The notes below the pieces were generated by a model that was given only the letters and a program-made list of their open reading frames with translations, had not been told where the DNA came from and did no database searches. From Candidatus Choladousia intestinigallinarum (lineage in GTDB: Bacteria > Bacillota > Clostridia > Lachnospirales > Lachnospiraceae): 37,110 bases of DNA. The DNA lies in the NCBI GenBank assembly GCA_018712605.1, contig DVGR01000015.1:1-37110 (forward strand), read 5' to 3'. How positions within the stretch are numbered: position 1 is the first letter of the stretch; each line of letters starts with the position of its first letter. The translations under genes were made by a program, and so were the position numbers. Shown piece by piece: positions 1 to 7,893 of the stretch.

Positions 1-75
1 AATCAAAGTTTCCTGAGTTTTCAAAGAATGGAGCGGGAAGCGGAGTACGAAAAGATAGGAGGTTTCTATACATAA
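1..75 (+). CDS. C-terminal tail of an upstream gene cut by the window start (NQSFLSFQRMEREAEYEKIGGFYT*)
   Basis: Frame 1 is open from base 1 to TAA at 73-75; the downstream RBS (aggagg) lies within it. Too short to identify. Confidence 0.3.
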   Translation, partial: NQSFLSFQRMEREAEYEKIGGFYT

Positions 76-2604
76 ATGAAAAATAAGAGAAACAGAAGGA
101 TCCGGCAGGCTTCCGCCGGCATACTGGCGGCGGCATTGTTGTTTTCTACCGCTTTCTGCCAGGCAGCGATGGCAGAAGGAGATCCGGTACAGTCGGAGCC
201 GACAACTTCTGTGGAACCAACGAGTGAGCCAAACACAGAACCAACGACGGAGCCGATCACCGAACCGACGACTGAACCGATCACCGAACCGACGACGGAG
301 CCACCAACCGAACCGACGACGGAGCCGATCACCGAACCGTCTACAGAGCCAGTTACCGAGCCAACCACAGAACCGGATACGGCTGTGACGGATGTGCAGA
401 ATCTTATCAATGCCCTTCCAACGGCGGAAACCCTTGCCGCCATGAGCGCAGAGGAACAGCAGGCCGCCCGTGAGAAGCTGGATTCCGTTCAGCAGGCATA
501 CATGGCTTTAAGTGACGAACAGAAAGCGCAGATAACCGGAACCGAGATTTTTGACAGACTTTATGAATTTTTCAACAAAGCAAAGGATGAAGTGCCGGCT
601 ACTGATGATACCTTGACACAGGAAACACAAACTACGGAAGCGGAAACTGAAAATGTTGCCTGCACTTGTGAAGTGGCCTGCACTTTAGATGCAGCCAACA
701 CAGACTGCCAGGTGTGCAGTGCGGACAGCTCCCAGTGTACCGGCAAGAAACCGGCGGCGAACACTGTCCTGCTGGAAGATGAGCCGGATGCGGCTGTGGA
801 GGAAGTGCAGAAACTCATAGACGATCTTCCCACAGCGGAAGCCCTGACTGCTATGAGTTTGGAGGAACAGCAGGCAGTCTATACACAATTATGCGAAGCC
901 TATGACGCATACAAAGCCCTGTCGGACGAGCAGAAAGCACAGGTAACCGGAGCAGAGATTTTTGATGCCCTGTTTGCGGTGTTCAATGAGAAGACAGAAC
1001 CATTGGAAGATCGGATTATTACTGGCGGCAAGTATTCCAACAGTGATTTTGCGGATATGAAGTCTGGTGAGACGTTGAGGATTACAGGCGGCGTAACAGA
1101 ATTTACAGATACTATAAATCTCCCGGAGGGTGTTAATCTGGAGATTACGGGAGGTGTTGTGAAGTCGGATTATATCGTTGCTGCGGCTTCCATCACGCTT
1201 GACGGTGATGCAGTATTGATTTGCTTTGCTACAAGCGAGATAAATGTAAAGCGGGGTATTTGGATTACGAAAGCATCTAGCGAGGGCGGTGTTTATGGAG
1301 ATGTATCCTTGCCAGCAGATTTGACGATTCCAAACGATTATAGCTTAAATATATTGGGCTCCTTGACAATTCCAGAGAATGTGACGCTTACCAATAATGG
1401 TAAGATTACTGGAAGTGGAACACTTACAGTTCTAGGTGATGTGGATGGAACGGGAACTCTGGACGATGACGTTAAAGTGGAAAAAAAGAGCCAGTCCGCA
1501 ACGGCCATCTTTTTAGATAATATGAGCCGAACTGACAGCAGTATCACGATACCGACCGTGTCGGGACAGAGGTATGCTATTACAAAAGAGAATACAGTGC
1601 CAGGAACGGACGCATCTGAGTGGCAGGATGGGATCGGCGGCGACTTGACATTCTATGATTTACAGTCTGGAACGAAATACTATTTGTGGACATATCTGCC
1701 TGGAAATGCTTATTATGCTGATTCTGCTAAAATAAGTGTAGAGGTGACAACGATACCCGTTGCTGGGGACGTAACCATCAATTATAAGGCGGAGACGATT
1801 TCTTTTGCCGACACGCTGGAAGTGAATACATCGGAGAATTTTGATGGTACTCCTATAGCGAACAATGGTTCCATTACGGATTATATCAAAGATACGGAGA
1901 ATACCATCTATGTCCGGGTAAAGGAAATGGGTAATACCGCAGCAAGTGAAGCGACCCCGGTCACCATCCCGGCGAGGCCGGCGCCGCCACAGGGATTGAT
2001 TGTTGATCAATCAGGTTCTGCAGATAGCTTGCGGATTTGTTATCCCGGCACAGAACCAAAGGAATACAAAATATACACAAGTGGTAGTGTTTTTAGAGAG
2101 TGGACGGACTGTACCGTAGATAGTCTTATCTTAGGTCTAGGGGCAAAAAAAGTTTATACCGTCGAAGTGAGAAGGACAGCGACAGAGAACTCATTCTGTT
2201 CAGAATCTGTGTTATTTGAAAATCTTACGACCTCTGATCCGGTATATACGATTACAATTCCGAGAGACGTCAAGGTAGGAAATACAGTTGAAATAGAACC
2301 TAATATGTCTCAAAGATGGAGTCTTGGAGAAGACGGACAGGTGGATGTAAAGGAAAAGAGTGGTCTTAACAGTGATGGAACACTTACCCTTACCAGAGAG
2401 AATGATCCATCAACAACGATTTTTTCGCAGATGAAGGTAAACGGACAGAACTTTACAGAGTTAACGCAGAGCGTTGCTGCATTCAAAGAAAAATATGATC
2501 CTGCAGTACAAATAGGCTTTGAGAGTCCGACCTCTACGGAGACCATCCCGGCAGGAACTTACACCGGGACGGTGACCTTTGAAATCTCATACAGCGAGCC
2601 ATAA
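76..2604 (+). CDS. Large secreted surface protein: signal peptide, TEP-repeat spacer, duplicated 62-aa helical module, Cys-rich motif, Fn3-like middle region, C-terminal beta module
   Basis: ATG at 76 after ataggagg; N-terminus [33 protein letters not shown] is signal-like; (T/I)TEP repeats; repeated [13 protein letters not shown].../[13 protein letters not shown]... modules; C-terminal [14 protein letters not shown]. Confidence 0.85.
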   Translation: MKNKRNRRIRQASAGILAAALLFSTAFCQAAMAEGDPVQSEPTTSVEPTSEPNTEPTTEPITEPTTEPITEPTTEPPTEPTTEPITEPSTEPVTEPTTEPDTAVTDVQNLINALPTAETLAAMSAEEQQAAREKLDSVQQAYMALSDEQKAQITGTEIFDRLYEFFNKAKDEVPATDDTLTQETQTTEAETENVACTCEVACTLDAANTDCQVCSADSSQCTGKKPAANTVLLEDEPDAAVEEVQKLIDDLPTAEALTAMSLEEQQAVYTQLCEAYDAYKALSDEQKAQVTGAEIFDALFAVFNEKTEPLEDRIITGGKYSNSDFADMKSGETLRITGGVTEFTDTINLPEGVNLEITGGVVKSDYIVAAASITLDGDAVLICFATSEINVKRGIWITKASSEGGVYGDVSLPADLTIPNDYSLNILGSLTIPENVTLTNNGKITGSGTLTVLGDVDGTGTLDDDVKVEKKSQSATAIFLDNMSRTDSSITIPTVSGQRYAITKENTVPGTDASEWQDGIGGDLTFYDLQSGTKYYLWTYLPGNAYYADSAKISVEVTTIPVAGDVTINYKAETISFADTLEVNTSENFDGTPIANNGSITDYIKDTENTIYVRVKEMGNTAASEATPVTIPARPAPPQGLIVDQSGSADSLRICYPGTEPKEYKIYTSGSVFREWTDCTVDSLILGLGAKKVYTVEVRRTATENSFCSESVLFENLTTSDPVYTITIPRDVKVGNTVEIEPNMSQRWSLGEDGQVDVKEKSGLNSDGTLTLTRENDPSTTIFSQMKVNGQNFTELTQSVAAFKEKYDPAVQIGFESPTSTETIPAGTYTGTVTFEISYSEP
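220..380 (+). repeat. [11 protein letters not shown] low-complexity coding repeat
   Basis: Degenerate 12-bp units (gaaccgacgacg / gagccgatcacc) encoding [51 protein letters not shown]. Confidence 0.85.
391..576 (+). repeat. 62-aa module copy 1 ([62 protein letters not shown])
   Basis: Aligns without gaps to copy 2 at 802-987. Confidence 0.85.
802..987 (+). repeat. 62-aa module copy 2 ([62 protein letters not shown])
   Basis: Aligns without gaps to copy 1 at 391-576. Confidence 0.85.
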
Positions 2605-2619
2605 GGAGGAATTTACCTG

Positions 2620-3135
2620 ATGAATAAGACTGTAAAAACAATCCTGATTGCTCTGCTGGCGGTAGTCCTTGTGGGCGGCGGTGTCTTCGTGGGGATGAAC
2701 TGGAATCACTGGTTTGGTAAGGAGGAAGCGCCCCCGGCTTCGGAAGCGACCGCAGAGGTGGACGCAAACGCGGAGGATTACACCGGAGACCGGGATACCT
2801 ACACGGGACAGAAGAACACCGACACCATTGACATCCCCGGCTTTGCGGCCATGAACTTCCAGGCCGGGGTTACAGAGCAGGCCGTGAACCTTTACAACCC
2901 GGAGCAGAACACCTGTTACTTTAAGATGACCATCCTTCTAAGCGACGGAACAAAGCTGTGGGAGAGCGAACTGGTGGAGCCGGGTAAGGCAATCTATGAG
3001 ATCACATTAAATGAACCGCTTGAAGCCGGGGAATATGAGGACTGTACCCTGAAATATGAGTGCTTCGAGCTGAATGACGAACAGACGCCGCTGAACGGCT
3101 CTGAAATAAAATTTTCTTTAAATGTTCTGGAGTAA
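2620..3135 (+). CDS. Membrane-anchored small extracellular protein (N-terminal TM; NLYNPEQNTCYFKMTILLSDGTKLWES...)
   Basis: ATG with upstream aaggagg; N-terminal hydrophobic helix IALLAVVLVGGGVFVGM; remainder looks like an exported beta-rich domain. Confidence 0.85.
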   Translation: MNKTVKTILIALLAVVLVGGGVFVGMNWNHWFGKEEAPPASEATAEVDANAEDYTGDRDTYTGQKNTDTIDIPGFAAMNFQAGVTEQAVNLYNPEQNTCYFKMTILLSDGTKLWESELVEPGKAIYEITLNEPLEAGEYEDCTLKYECFELNDEQTPLNGSEIKFSLNVLE

Positions 3136-3218
3136 ATAGATTGTCCAGGGAAGGACGATGGGAAAGAGAACATATCATAAAAAATGTTGATGCCACGGAT
3201 GGCAGGAGGAATGAAAAC

Positions 3219-3728
3219 ATGAAGAAAAAATTAGCGGCAGGGATTTTGAGCATGGCTCTGGTTGCGGGGATGGTATTGCAGGTAAGTGCTGCGGACACAA
3301 AGACGGAGAACATGACAGTAACTTATACACAGGGCGAGAGTTATGTTTTGTCCATACCCGCCAGCGCACAGGGCCTGAACCTCAGCACCACCCAGGATGT
3401 GACCACTGATGTAGGTGTGACGGGCGTAAACCTTGCGCCCGGAAGGAAAATCCAGGTCAGCGTAACTGCAGGAGTTAATGGCAGTGGAGTCGTGGAGCTG
3501 ACACAGACTGGAGGTACTGCTGTCCTGCAGAGCAGCCTGACTCTAAAGGAGACAGGCGTATCCGTTATTCTGAATCAAGCGTTTGCGGAATTTACAACGG
3601 ACGGCAGCAAGACGCTGAACTTCTCATCGTTGAAAACACAAGATAATTCCCAGGTAAAAGCAGGCTCCTACAGCGGAACGATTACCTTTAGTGCGGATAT
3701 TACTGACACAACGATTGCGACACCGTGA
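3219..3728 (+). CDS. Small secreted protein with YVLSIP ... KAGSYSGTITF architecture (surface/fimbrial-subunit-like)
   Basis: ATG at 3219 (MKKKLAAGILSMALVAGMVLQVSAAD, signal peptide) preceded by ggagga; the tracked ORF start at 3141 is earlier and less likely. Confidence 0.85.
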   Translation: MKKKLAAGILSMALVAGMVLQVSAADTKTENMTVTYTQGESYVLSIPASAQGLNLSTTQDVTTDVGVTGVNLAPGRKIQVSVTAGVNGSGVVELTQTGGTAVLQSSLTLKETGVSVILNQAFAEFTTDGSKTLNFSSLKTQDNSQVKAGSYSGTITFSADITDTTIATP

Positions 3729-3830
3729 GCATTAAATTTTAAGTATTCGGCCTGCCATATCCGTAAACTTGCAGCACTGCGTGTTGTGTATGGCTGAACG
3801 TTTATTCTAAATTTGAAAGGACAAGAATGG

Positions 3831-4304
3831 ATGAAAATAAAGAGACTGACATTCAGCTTTTCGGCCATGGCGCTGGTGGGGATAATGGCCCTGCCGGTGA
3901 GCGTTTCGGCTGCCGACAGCAAAACTATGGAGCTGAACGCTTATGTGGAATCCACTTACACCCTTACGATTCCTTCAAAGACAGAGATTGTCTTTAACAG
4001 CACTTCTACGGACTTAAACGGGACCTTAAAGGTAACGGGAAACGTCCGGCCTATGCAGAAAGTAACGGTCAAAGCGGAGCTGAATGCCCTGCATAATGCC
4101 GTACAGAATACGAATCTGCCCTACAAGCTGATGAGCGGCGCAGTGGAATTTCAAGCCGCCGATTGGAGCGAAACGGAACTGAGAGCCGCAGAGCCCAAGG
4201 AGCTGCAGCTCAGTGTAGATATTGCTGCGGAGGATTGGAATCAGGCGAAGGGCGGAGAATACCAGGGAAATATCGTATTTACAGCGGAGCTTATAAGGGA
4301 ATAA
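3831..4304 (+). CDS. Small secreted protein with YTLTIP ... KGGEYQGNIVF architecture (surface/fimbrial-subunit-like)
   Basis: MKIKRLTFSFSAMALVGIMALPVSVSAAD signal peptide; aaagga upstream; same terminal motifs as the 3219 gene product. Confidence 0.8.
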   Translation: MKIKRLTFSFSAMALVGIMALPVSVSAADSKTMELNAYVESTYTLTIPSKTEIVFNSTSTDLNGTLKVTGNVRPMQKVTVKAELNALHNAVQNTNLPYKLMSGAVEFQAADWSETELRAAEPKELQLSVDIAAEDWNQAKGGEYQGNIVFTAELIRE

Positions 4305-4345
4305 CCGTGAGAGATTGACATGGCCCAAAGAAAGGAGAACATATT

Positions 4346-5128
4346 TTGAGTATAAAAAGATGGATAACTGGCGCAGCCGTGTTTGTTTTGTCCGTATGCC
4401 TGTTTCTTCCGGCTGATGTCTGGGCACAGGAGCAGACATCCGGAAACTCTTCCTCCACGACTATTTCTGCGCAGGTGCCGGAAAGTCATGAAGCGGCACT
4501 TATAATAGATGGCCAGGGAAGCGTTGCGGTAAATGGACAGAGTTATAAAAGCGGAACGGCCAGTGTGCAGGTACAGATCCCCCGCTTGGAAGAAACAGCA
4601 TGGAAAATCATCCCGGAAGAAGGATGGGAATTGGCGGAAGTGCGCTATAATGGGAAAGATGTAACAGGGGAAGTGTCAGACTATACGTATATAGCGGAGC
4701 CGGTCTATGAAGACGGCACTGAGGTCAGGGTTGTATTTGCAGAGGGAAGCGGTGAATCCGAAACGGAACAAGCCACAGAAGAAAATGAATCCGAGACAGA
4801 ACAAACCACGGAAGGCAGCGAGTCTGAGACAGAACAAGCCACAGAAGAAAATGAGTCTGAGACAGAACAAACCACGGAAAGCAATGAATCCGAGACAGAA
4901 CAAGCCACGGAAGGCAGCGAGTCTGAGACAGAAAACGCCATGGAAACTACTCTGGGAAAAGATGCCGGAAGCGGCAGCCAGAATAAAGGAAACAGTGCAT
5001 CTGGAACAGACAGCCCAGAAACAGGAGACTCATCCAGTCTTTACTTATGGATAGAAATCTCTCTTGCATCTCTGTCAGCAGCAGTTGGGATGGTCTTTCT
5101 CCAGTATAGAAAGAAAAAAAGCAAATAA
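4346..5128 (+). CDS. Cell-wall-anchored surface protein with SETEQ repeats and SPETGD-TM-KKKSK C-terminal sorting-like signal
   Basis: TTG start after aaaggag; signal peptide MSIKRWITGAAVFVLSVCLFLPADVWA; C-terminus DSPETGDSSSLYLWIEISLASLSAAVGMVFLQYRKKKSK. Confidence 0.8.
   Translation: MSIKRWITGAAVFVLSVCLFLPADVWAQEQTSGNSSSTTISAQVPESHEAALIIDGQGSVAVNGQSYKSGTASVQVQIPRLEETAWKIIPEEGWELAEVRYNGKDVTGEVSDYTYIAEPVYEDGTEVRVVFAEGSGESETEQATEENESETEQTTEGSESETEQATEENESETEQTTESNESETEQATEGSESETENAMETTLGKDAGSGSQNKGNSASGTDSPETGDSSSLYLWIEISLASLSAAVGMVFLQYRKKKSK
4753..4941 (+). repeat. Acidic ESETEQ(A/T)TE(E/G)(N/S) coding tandem repeat
   Basis: Six ESETE units of about 10 aa with near-identical DNA (gagtctgagacagaacaa...). 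Confidence 0.85.
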
Positions 5129-5178
5129 GCAAATAAGGGAATGGTAATTTTCCCATCATTTAAAGCGGAGGACTCATT

Positions 5179-5772
5179 ATGAAAAGGAGAAAAAAGGATA
5201 TGGATTTCAACAAAATAACAGCAAGTCTAAAAGCACAGGGCTACAGGGAAAGGAGAGTAACCATAACATCAGCGCAGGCTATAGTTAAAGGTACTCTGTA
5301 TGCCTTGCCTTTTGTACTGGCGTTTGGGCTGGCCTATCGTTTCCTGCTGATTGACAGGGCTTATCTATCGGAGGTTGCAGGGGTCAGTTTCTATGCTGTT
5401 TTTATTGGAATTACAGTCGTTTCAGTCATCTTGCATGAGCTTTTTCATGGAATTGGATGGGCTCTGTCCAGTAGGAAAGGGTGGGATGCTGTGCATTTTA
5501 ACATCAGCGCATTTATGCCAAGCTGTGCCTGCCGGGCGGCTTTGAGCAAAAGGAAATATTTGGTTGGAGTTCTTCTGCCATTTGCAGTATTAGGCGGTGC
5601 CAGTTTAATTTTCTTGTTCCTATATCCGGGAACATTTTCTGTTCTCACGATGATTGTCAATTTTATACTTGCTGGAGCGGATATCATGATTGCCCTTCGG
5701 GTTCTTAAAGAAAAAGACGTTTTGATTGCTGACCATCCCACGGAGGCGGGCTACATCGCCTTTTATAAATAA
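5179..5772 (+). CDS. DUF3267-type putative membrane zincin metallopeptidase
   Basis: ATG after gcggagga; multiple TM segments; HELFHGIGW motif (HExxH) in a hydrophobic context. Confidence 0.75.
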   Translation: MKRRKKDMDFNKITASLKAQGYRERRVTITSAQAIVKGTLYALPFVLAFGLAYRFLLIDRAYLSEVAGVSFYAVFIGITVVSVILHELFHGIGWALSSRKGWDAVHFNISAFMPSCACRAALSKRKYLVGVLLPFAVLGGASLIFLFLYPGTFSVLTMIVNFILAGADIMIALRVLKEKDVLIADHPTEAGYIAFYK

Positions 5773-5825
5773 GAAGCGAAAAACCTTAAAATCTCTAGCG
5801 GAGCGGAAATTTAAGTGTGTGAAAG

Positions 5826-5854
5826 TTGACATCTGAAATGATGTTTGCTAGAAT
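5826..5854 (+). promoter_or_regulatory. Sigma-A type promoter TTGACA-17 nt-TAGAAT
   Basis: TTGACA 5826-5831, TAGAAT 5849-5854, 17-nt spacer. Confidence 0.7.
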
Positions 5855-5860
5855 GAAACT

Positions 5861-5957
5861 AGAAAAAAGACACTACTTGATGGACGGTCAGTCCAAGTTT
5901 ATATGGTTACAAAAGAGTAACCGCATTTCCTTTGGCAAGAGGGGCGGTTACTTTTTT
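5861..5957 (+). ncRNA. Candidate ~97-nt small RNA between a promoter and an intrinsic terminator
   Basis: Strong promoter at 5826-5854, terminator at 5917-5957, and no credible RBS/ORF in between (the first ATG lies inside the -10). Confidence 0.45.
5917..5957 (+). terminator. Intrinsic terminator GTAACCGC...GCGGTTAC-TTTTTT
   Basis: Arms 5917-5924 and 5944-5951 are perfectly complementary, followed by six Ts. Confidence 0.8.
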
Positions 5958-6039
5958 GTGTGATTGATATATGCCAATAAGTGTCTTGATTTATTTTATC
6001 AAATTGTCTGTTTGGGAGCAAGATGTTCTTTTTGATATT

Positions 6040-6078
6040 CAGGGTTGTTTCAAGAAATGCTTTCGTGAAACAACCCTG
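6040..6078. repeat. Long perfect hairpin CAGGGTTGTTTCA-a-GAAA-tgc-TTTC-g-TGAAACAACCCTG
   Basis: 13-bp perfect arms plus an inner 4-bp stem and 3-nt loop; no T-run on either side. Confidence 0.8.
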
Positions 6079-6096
6079 AAAGCAGGTTTTCCTCGA

Positions 6097-6125
6097 TTGA
6101 AATAAACAGGAAACTATGGTAGAAT
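6097..6125 (+). promoter_or_regulatory. Candidate pyrE promoter TTGAAA-17 nt-TAGAAT
   Basis: TTGAAA 6097-6102 and TAGAAT 6120-6125. Confidence 0.6.
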
Positions 6126-6176
6126 TGAAAAGATTTAATAGTGCAAAAGCCCATAAATGCAGGAGGATTTAGAGAT

Positions 6177-6857
6177 ATGGAAGCGTACAAACAGGAATTT
6201 ATCGAGTTTATGGTTGACAGCGATGTGCTGAAGTTTGGGGAGTTTACGCTTAAAAGCGGCCGGAAATCTCCTTTCTTTATGAATGCGGGAGGATACGTGA
6301 CTGGTTCCCAGTTAAAAAGGCTGGGAGAATATTATGCAAAAGCGATTCACAGCACCTACGGAGATGATTTCGACGTACTCTTCGGCCCGGCTTACAAGGG
6401 AATTCCCCTGGGAGTCGTGACAGCCGTTGCTTACAGTGAGCTGTATGGAAAAGAGGTTCGTTACTGCTCAGACAGAAAAGAAGAAAAAGACCACGGCGCA
6501 GATAAGGGGAGCTTCCTGGGGAGCAAACTGAAGGACGGGGACAGGGTTATCATGATTGAGGATGTGACGACTTCCGGGAAGTCCATGGAGGAGACCGTGC
6601 CCAAGGTTAAAGGCGCCGCAGACGTGGAGATCGTCGGCTTGATGGTATCTTTAAACCGCATGGAAGTCGGAAAGGGAGGCGGCAAGTGTGCCCTGGACGA
6701 GATCCAGGAGCTGTATGGGTTCAGGACGAACGCCATCGTAACCATGGAGGAAGTGGTAGAGTACCTCTACGGAAGGGAATACAAAGGGCGAGTGATTATA
6801 GACGATCAGATAAAGGCCGCCATAGATGCTTATTATGAGCAATATGGGGTAAAATAG
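6177..6857 (+). CDS. pyrE: Orotate phosphoribosyltransferase
   Basis: ATG 6177 after aggagga; FGPAYKGIPLG and RVIMIEDVTTSGKS (PRPP-binding) motifs. The tracked GTG start at 6141 precedes the RBS. Confidence 0.95.
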   Translation: MEAYKQEFIEFMVDSDVLKFGEFTLKSGRKSPFFMNAGGYVTGSQLKRLGEYYAKAIHSTYGDDFDVLFGPAYKGIPLGVVTAVAYSELYGKEVRYCSDRKEEKDHGADKGSFLGSKLKDGDRVIMIEDVTTSGKSMEETVPKVKGAADVEIVGLMVSLNRMEVGKGGGKCALDEIQELYGFRTNAIVTMEEVVEYLYGREYKGRVIIDDQIKAAIDAYYEQYGVK

Positions 6858-6891
6858 GTAACAGCTTAACAGTAAAACCGGAGGTGCTGCT

Positions 6892-7044
6892 ATGGATGAG
6901 AAAACCTTTAAAACGATCACCAATGCAGGGGCAGGGAGCCTTGCCATTGGGATTATCACCCTTGTTACCGGGATAACCACAGGCGTTCTGCTGGTGGTAA
7001 GCGGAGCGAAGCTGCTTCAGAGCAGAAGAAAAGTTGTAATCTGA
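6892..7044 (+). CDS. 50-aa small membrane protein (MDEKTFKTITNAGAGSLAIGIITLVTGITTGVLLVVSGAKLLQSRRKVVI)
   Basis: ATG after ggaggtg; overlaps the next ATG (tgATG); below the ORF-track length cutoff. Confidence 0.7.
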   Translation: MDEKTFKTITNAGAGSLAIGIITLVTGITTGVLLVVSGAKLLQSRRKVVI

Positions 7045-7511
7045 TGGAAGCGGCAGTTAAAAGAGGAATCAAAATATCCGGCGGAGTTTTATTCGGCATA
7101 TATGTAGTGGGACTGATCTATTTTCTGTTTTTTGCGGAAGGATTCGGAAGAACCGGCGAGGGATTGTACCGCAGCTGCAACCTTCGCCCCTTCCAGGAAA
7201 TTATGCGGTGCGTCCGTTACTGGAAGATCCTGGGAGTGGAGTACGTGGTTTTGAATCTGGCAGGAAATGTGATCGGTTTTATGCCTTTTGGAATGCTGCT
7301 TCCTGTATTCGCCCGGAGCGTAAGGCGGGGATGGAAGGTAGGGATCCTCAGCTTTGAGATCAGCGCCCTGGTGGAGATTTCACAGTTGATTTTCTGTGTG
7401 GGAAGCTTCGACGTTGACGATATGATTTTGAATACACTGGGCGGACTGCTGGGCTATTTCCTGTTCTTTACGATGATACGGGGAGTACGGACTTTTAAAA
7501 AAGGCTGGTAG
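7044..7511 (+). CDS. VanZ family membrane protein
   Basis: VVLNLAGNVIGFMPFGMLLP ... EISQLIFCVGSFDVDDMILNTLGGLLGY, the VanZ-type motif pattern. Confidence 0.8.
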   Translation: MEAAVKRGIKISGGVLFGIYVVGLIYFLFFAEGFGRTGEGLYRSCNLRPFQEIMRCVRYWKILGVEYVVLNLAGNVIGFMPFGMLLPVFARSVRRGWKVGILSFEISALVEISQLIFCVGSFDVDDMILNTLGGLLGYFLFFTMIRGVRTFKKGW

Positions 7512-7542
7512 GCCCAGAATGCCCGGGAAAAGGAGCCGTGAG

Positions 7543-7866
7543 ATGGCAAAAAAACAGGTTTATTCTTTTGTGGAGAAAAAGTACTCAGGGAACAGCGTGA
7601 TGGCCATGGGCCTTTCTCTGTGCTCTGTCATCGTTCTGCTGGTTCTGCTGTTGGTGTCCTTCTTTCTGAAGGGGCAGGTGGGAGCCTGGATCGGAGCCGT
7701 GGGCTTTCTGGGAATTGCGTCAGCCGTGTGCGGGCTGGCCTATGGCTTCGCCAGTTTTAAAGACGACTGCAAGTCTTACTTTCTGGCAAGATTCGGAACC
7801 ATTTTAAGCGCAGTGGATATAGCGGCCTGGTTCTTTATTGTGTGCATCGGCCTGGCATCTGCCTAA
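7543..7866 (+). CDS. Small membrane protein (DUF6142-like)
   Basis: ATG 7543 after aaaaggag; three hydrophobic segments. Family label is recalled, not searched. Confidence 0.6.
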   Translation: MAKKQVYSFVEKKYSGNSVMAMGLSLCSVIVLLVLLLVSFFLKGQVGAWIGAVGFLGIASAVCGLAYGFASFKDDCKSYFLARFGTILSAVDIAAWFFIVCIGLASA

Positions 7867-7893
7867 AAGACCACAGGGAAAGAAGGTTCATAG

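Noticed and set aside
220-380. Short tandem repeats considered as a CRISPR array
   Set aside because: Contiguous degenerate in-frame 12-bp units with no unique spacers; no cas genes in the window.
66-443. Minus-strand [10 protein letters not shown] repeat ORF, and the analogous 4676-4941 ORFs
   Set aside because: Low-complexity mirrors of the TEP and SETEQ coding repeats.
5960-6100. Convergent holin-like toxin partner for the candidate sRNA
   Set aside because: I read the minus strand here and found no RBS plus hydrophobic ORF of suitable length; the toxin-antitoxin interpretation is not supported as a complete locus.
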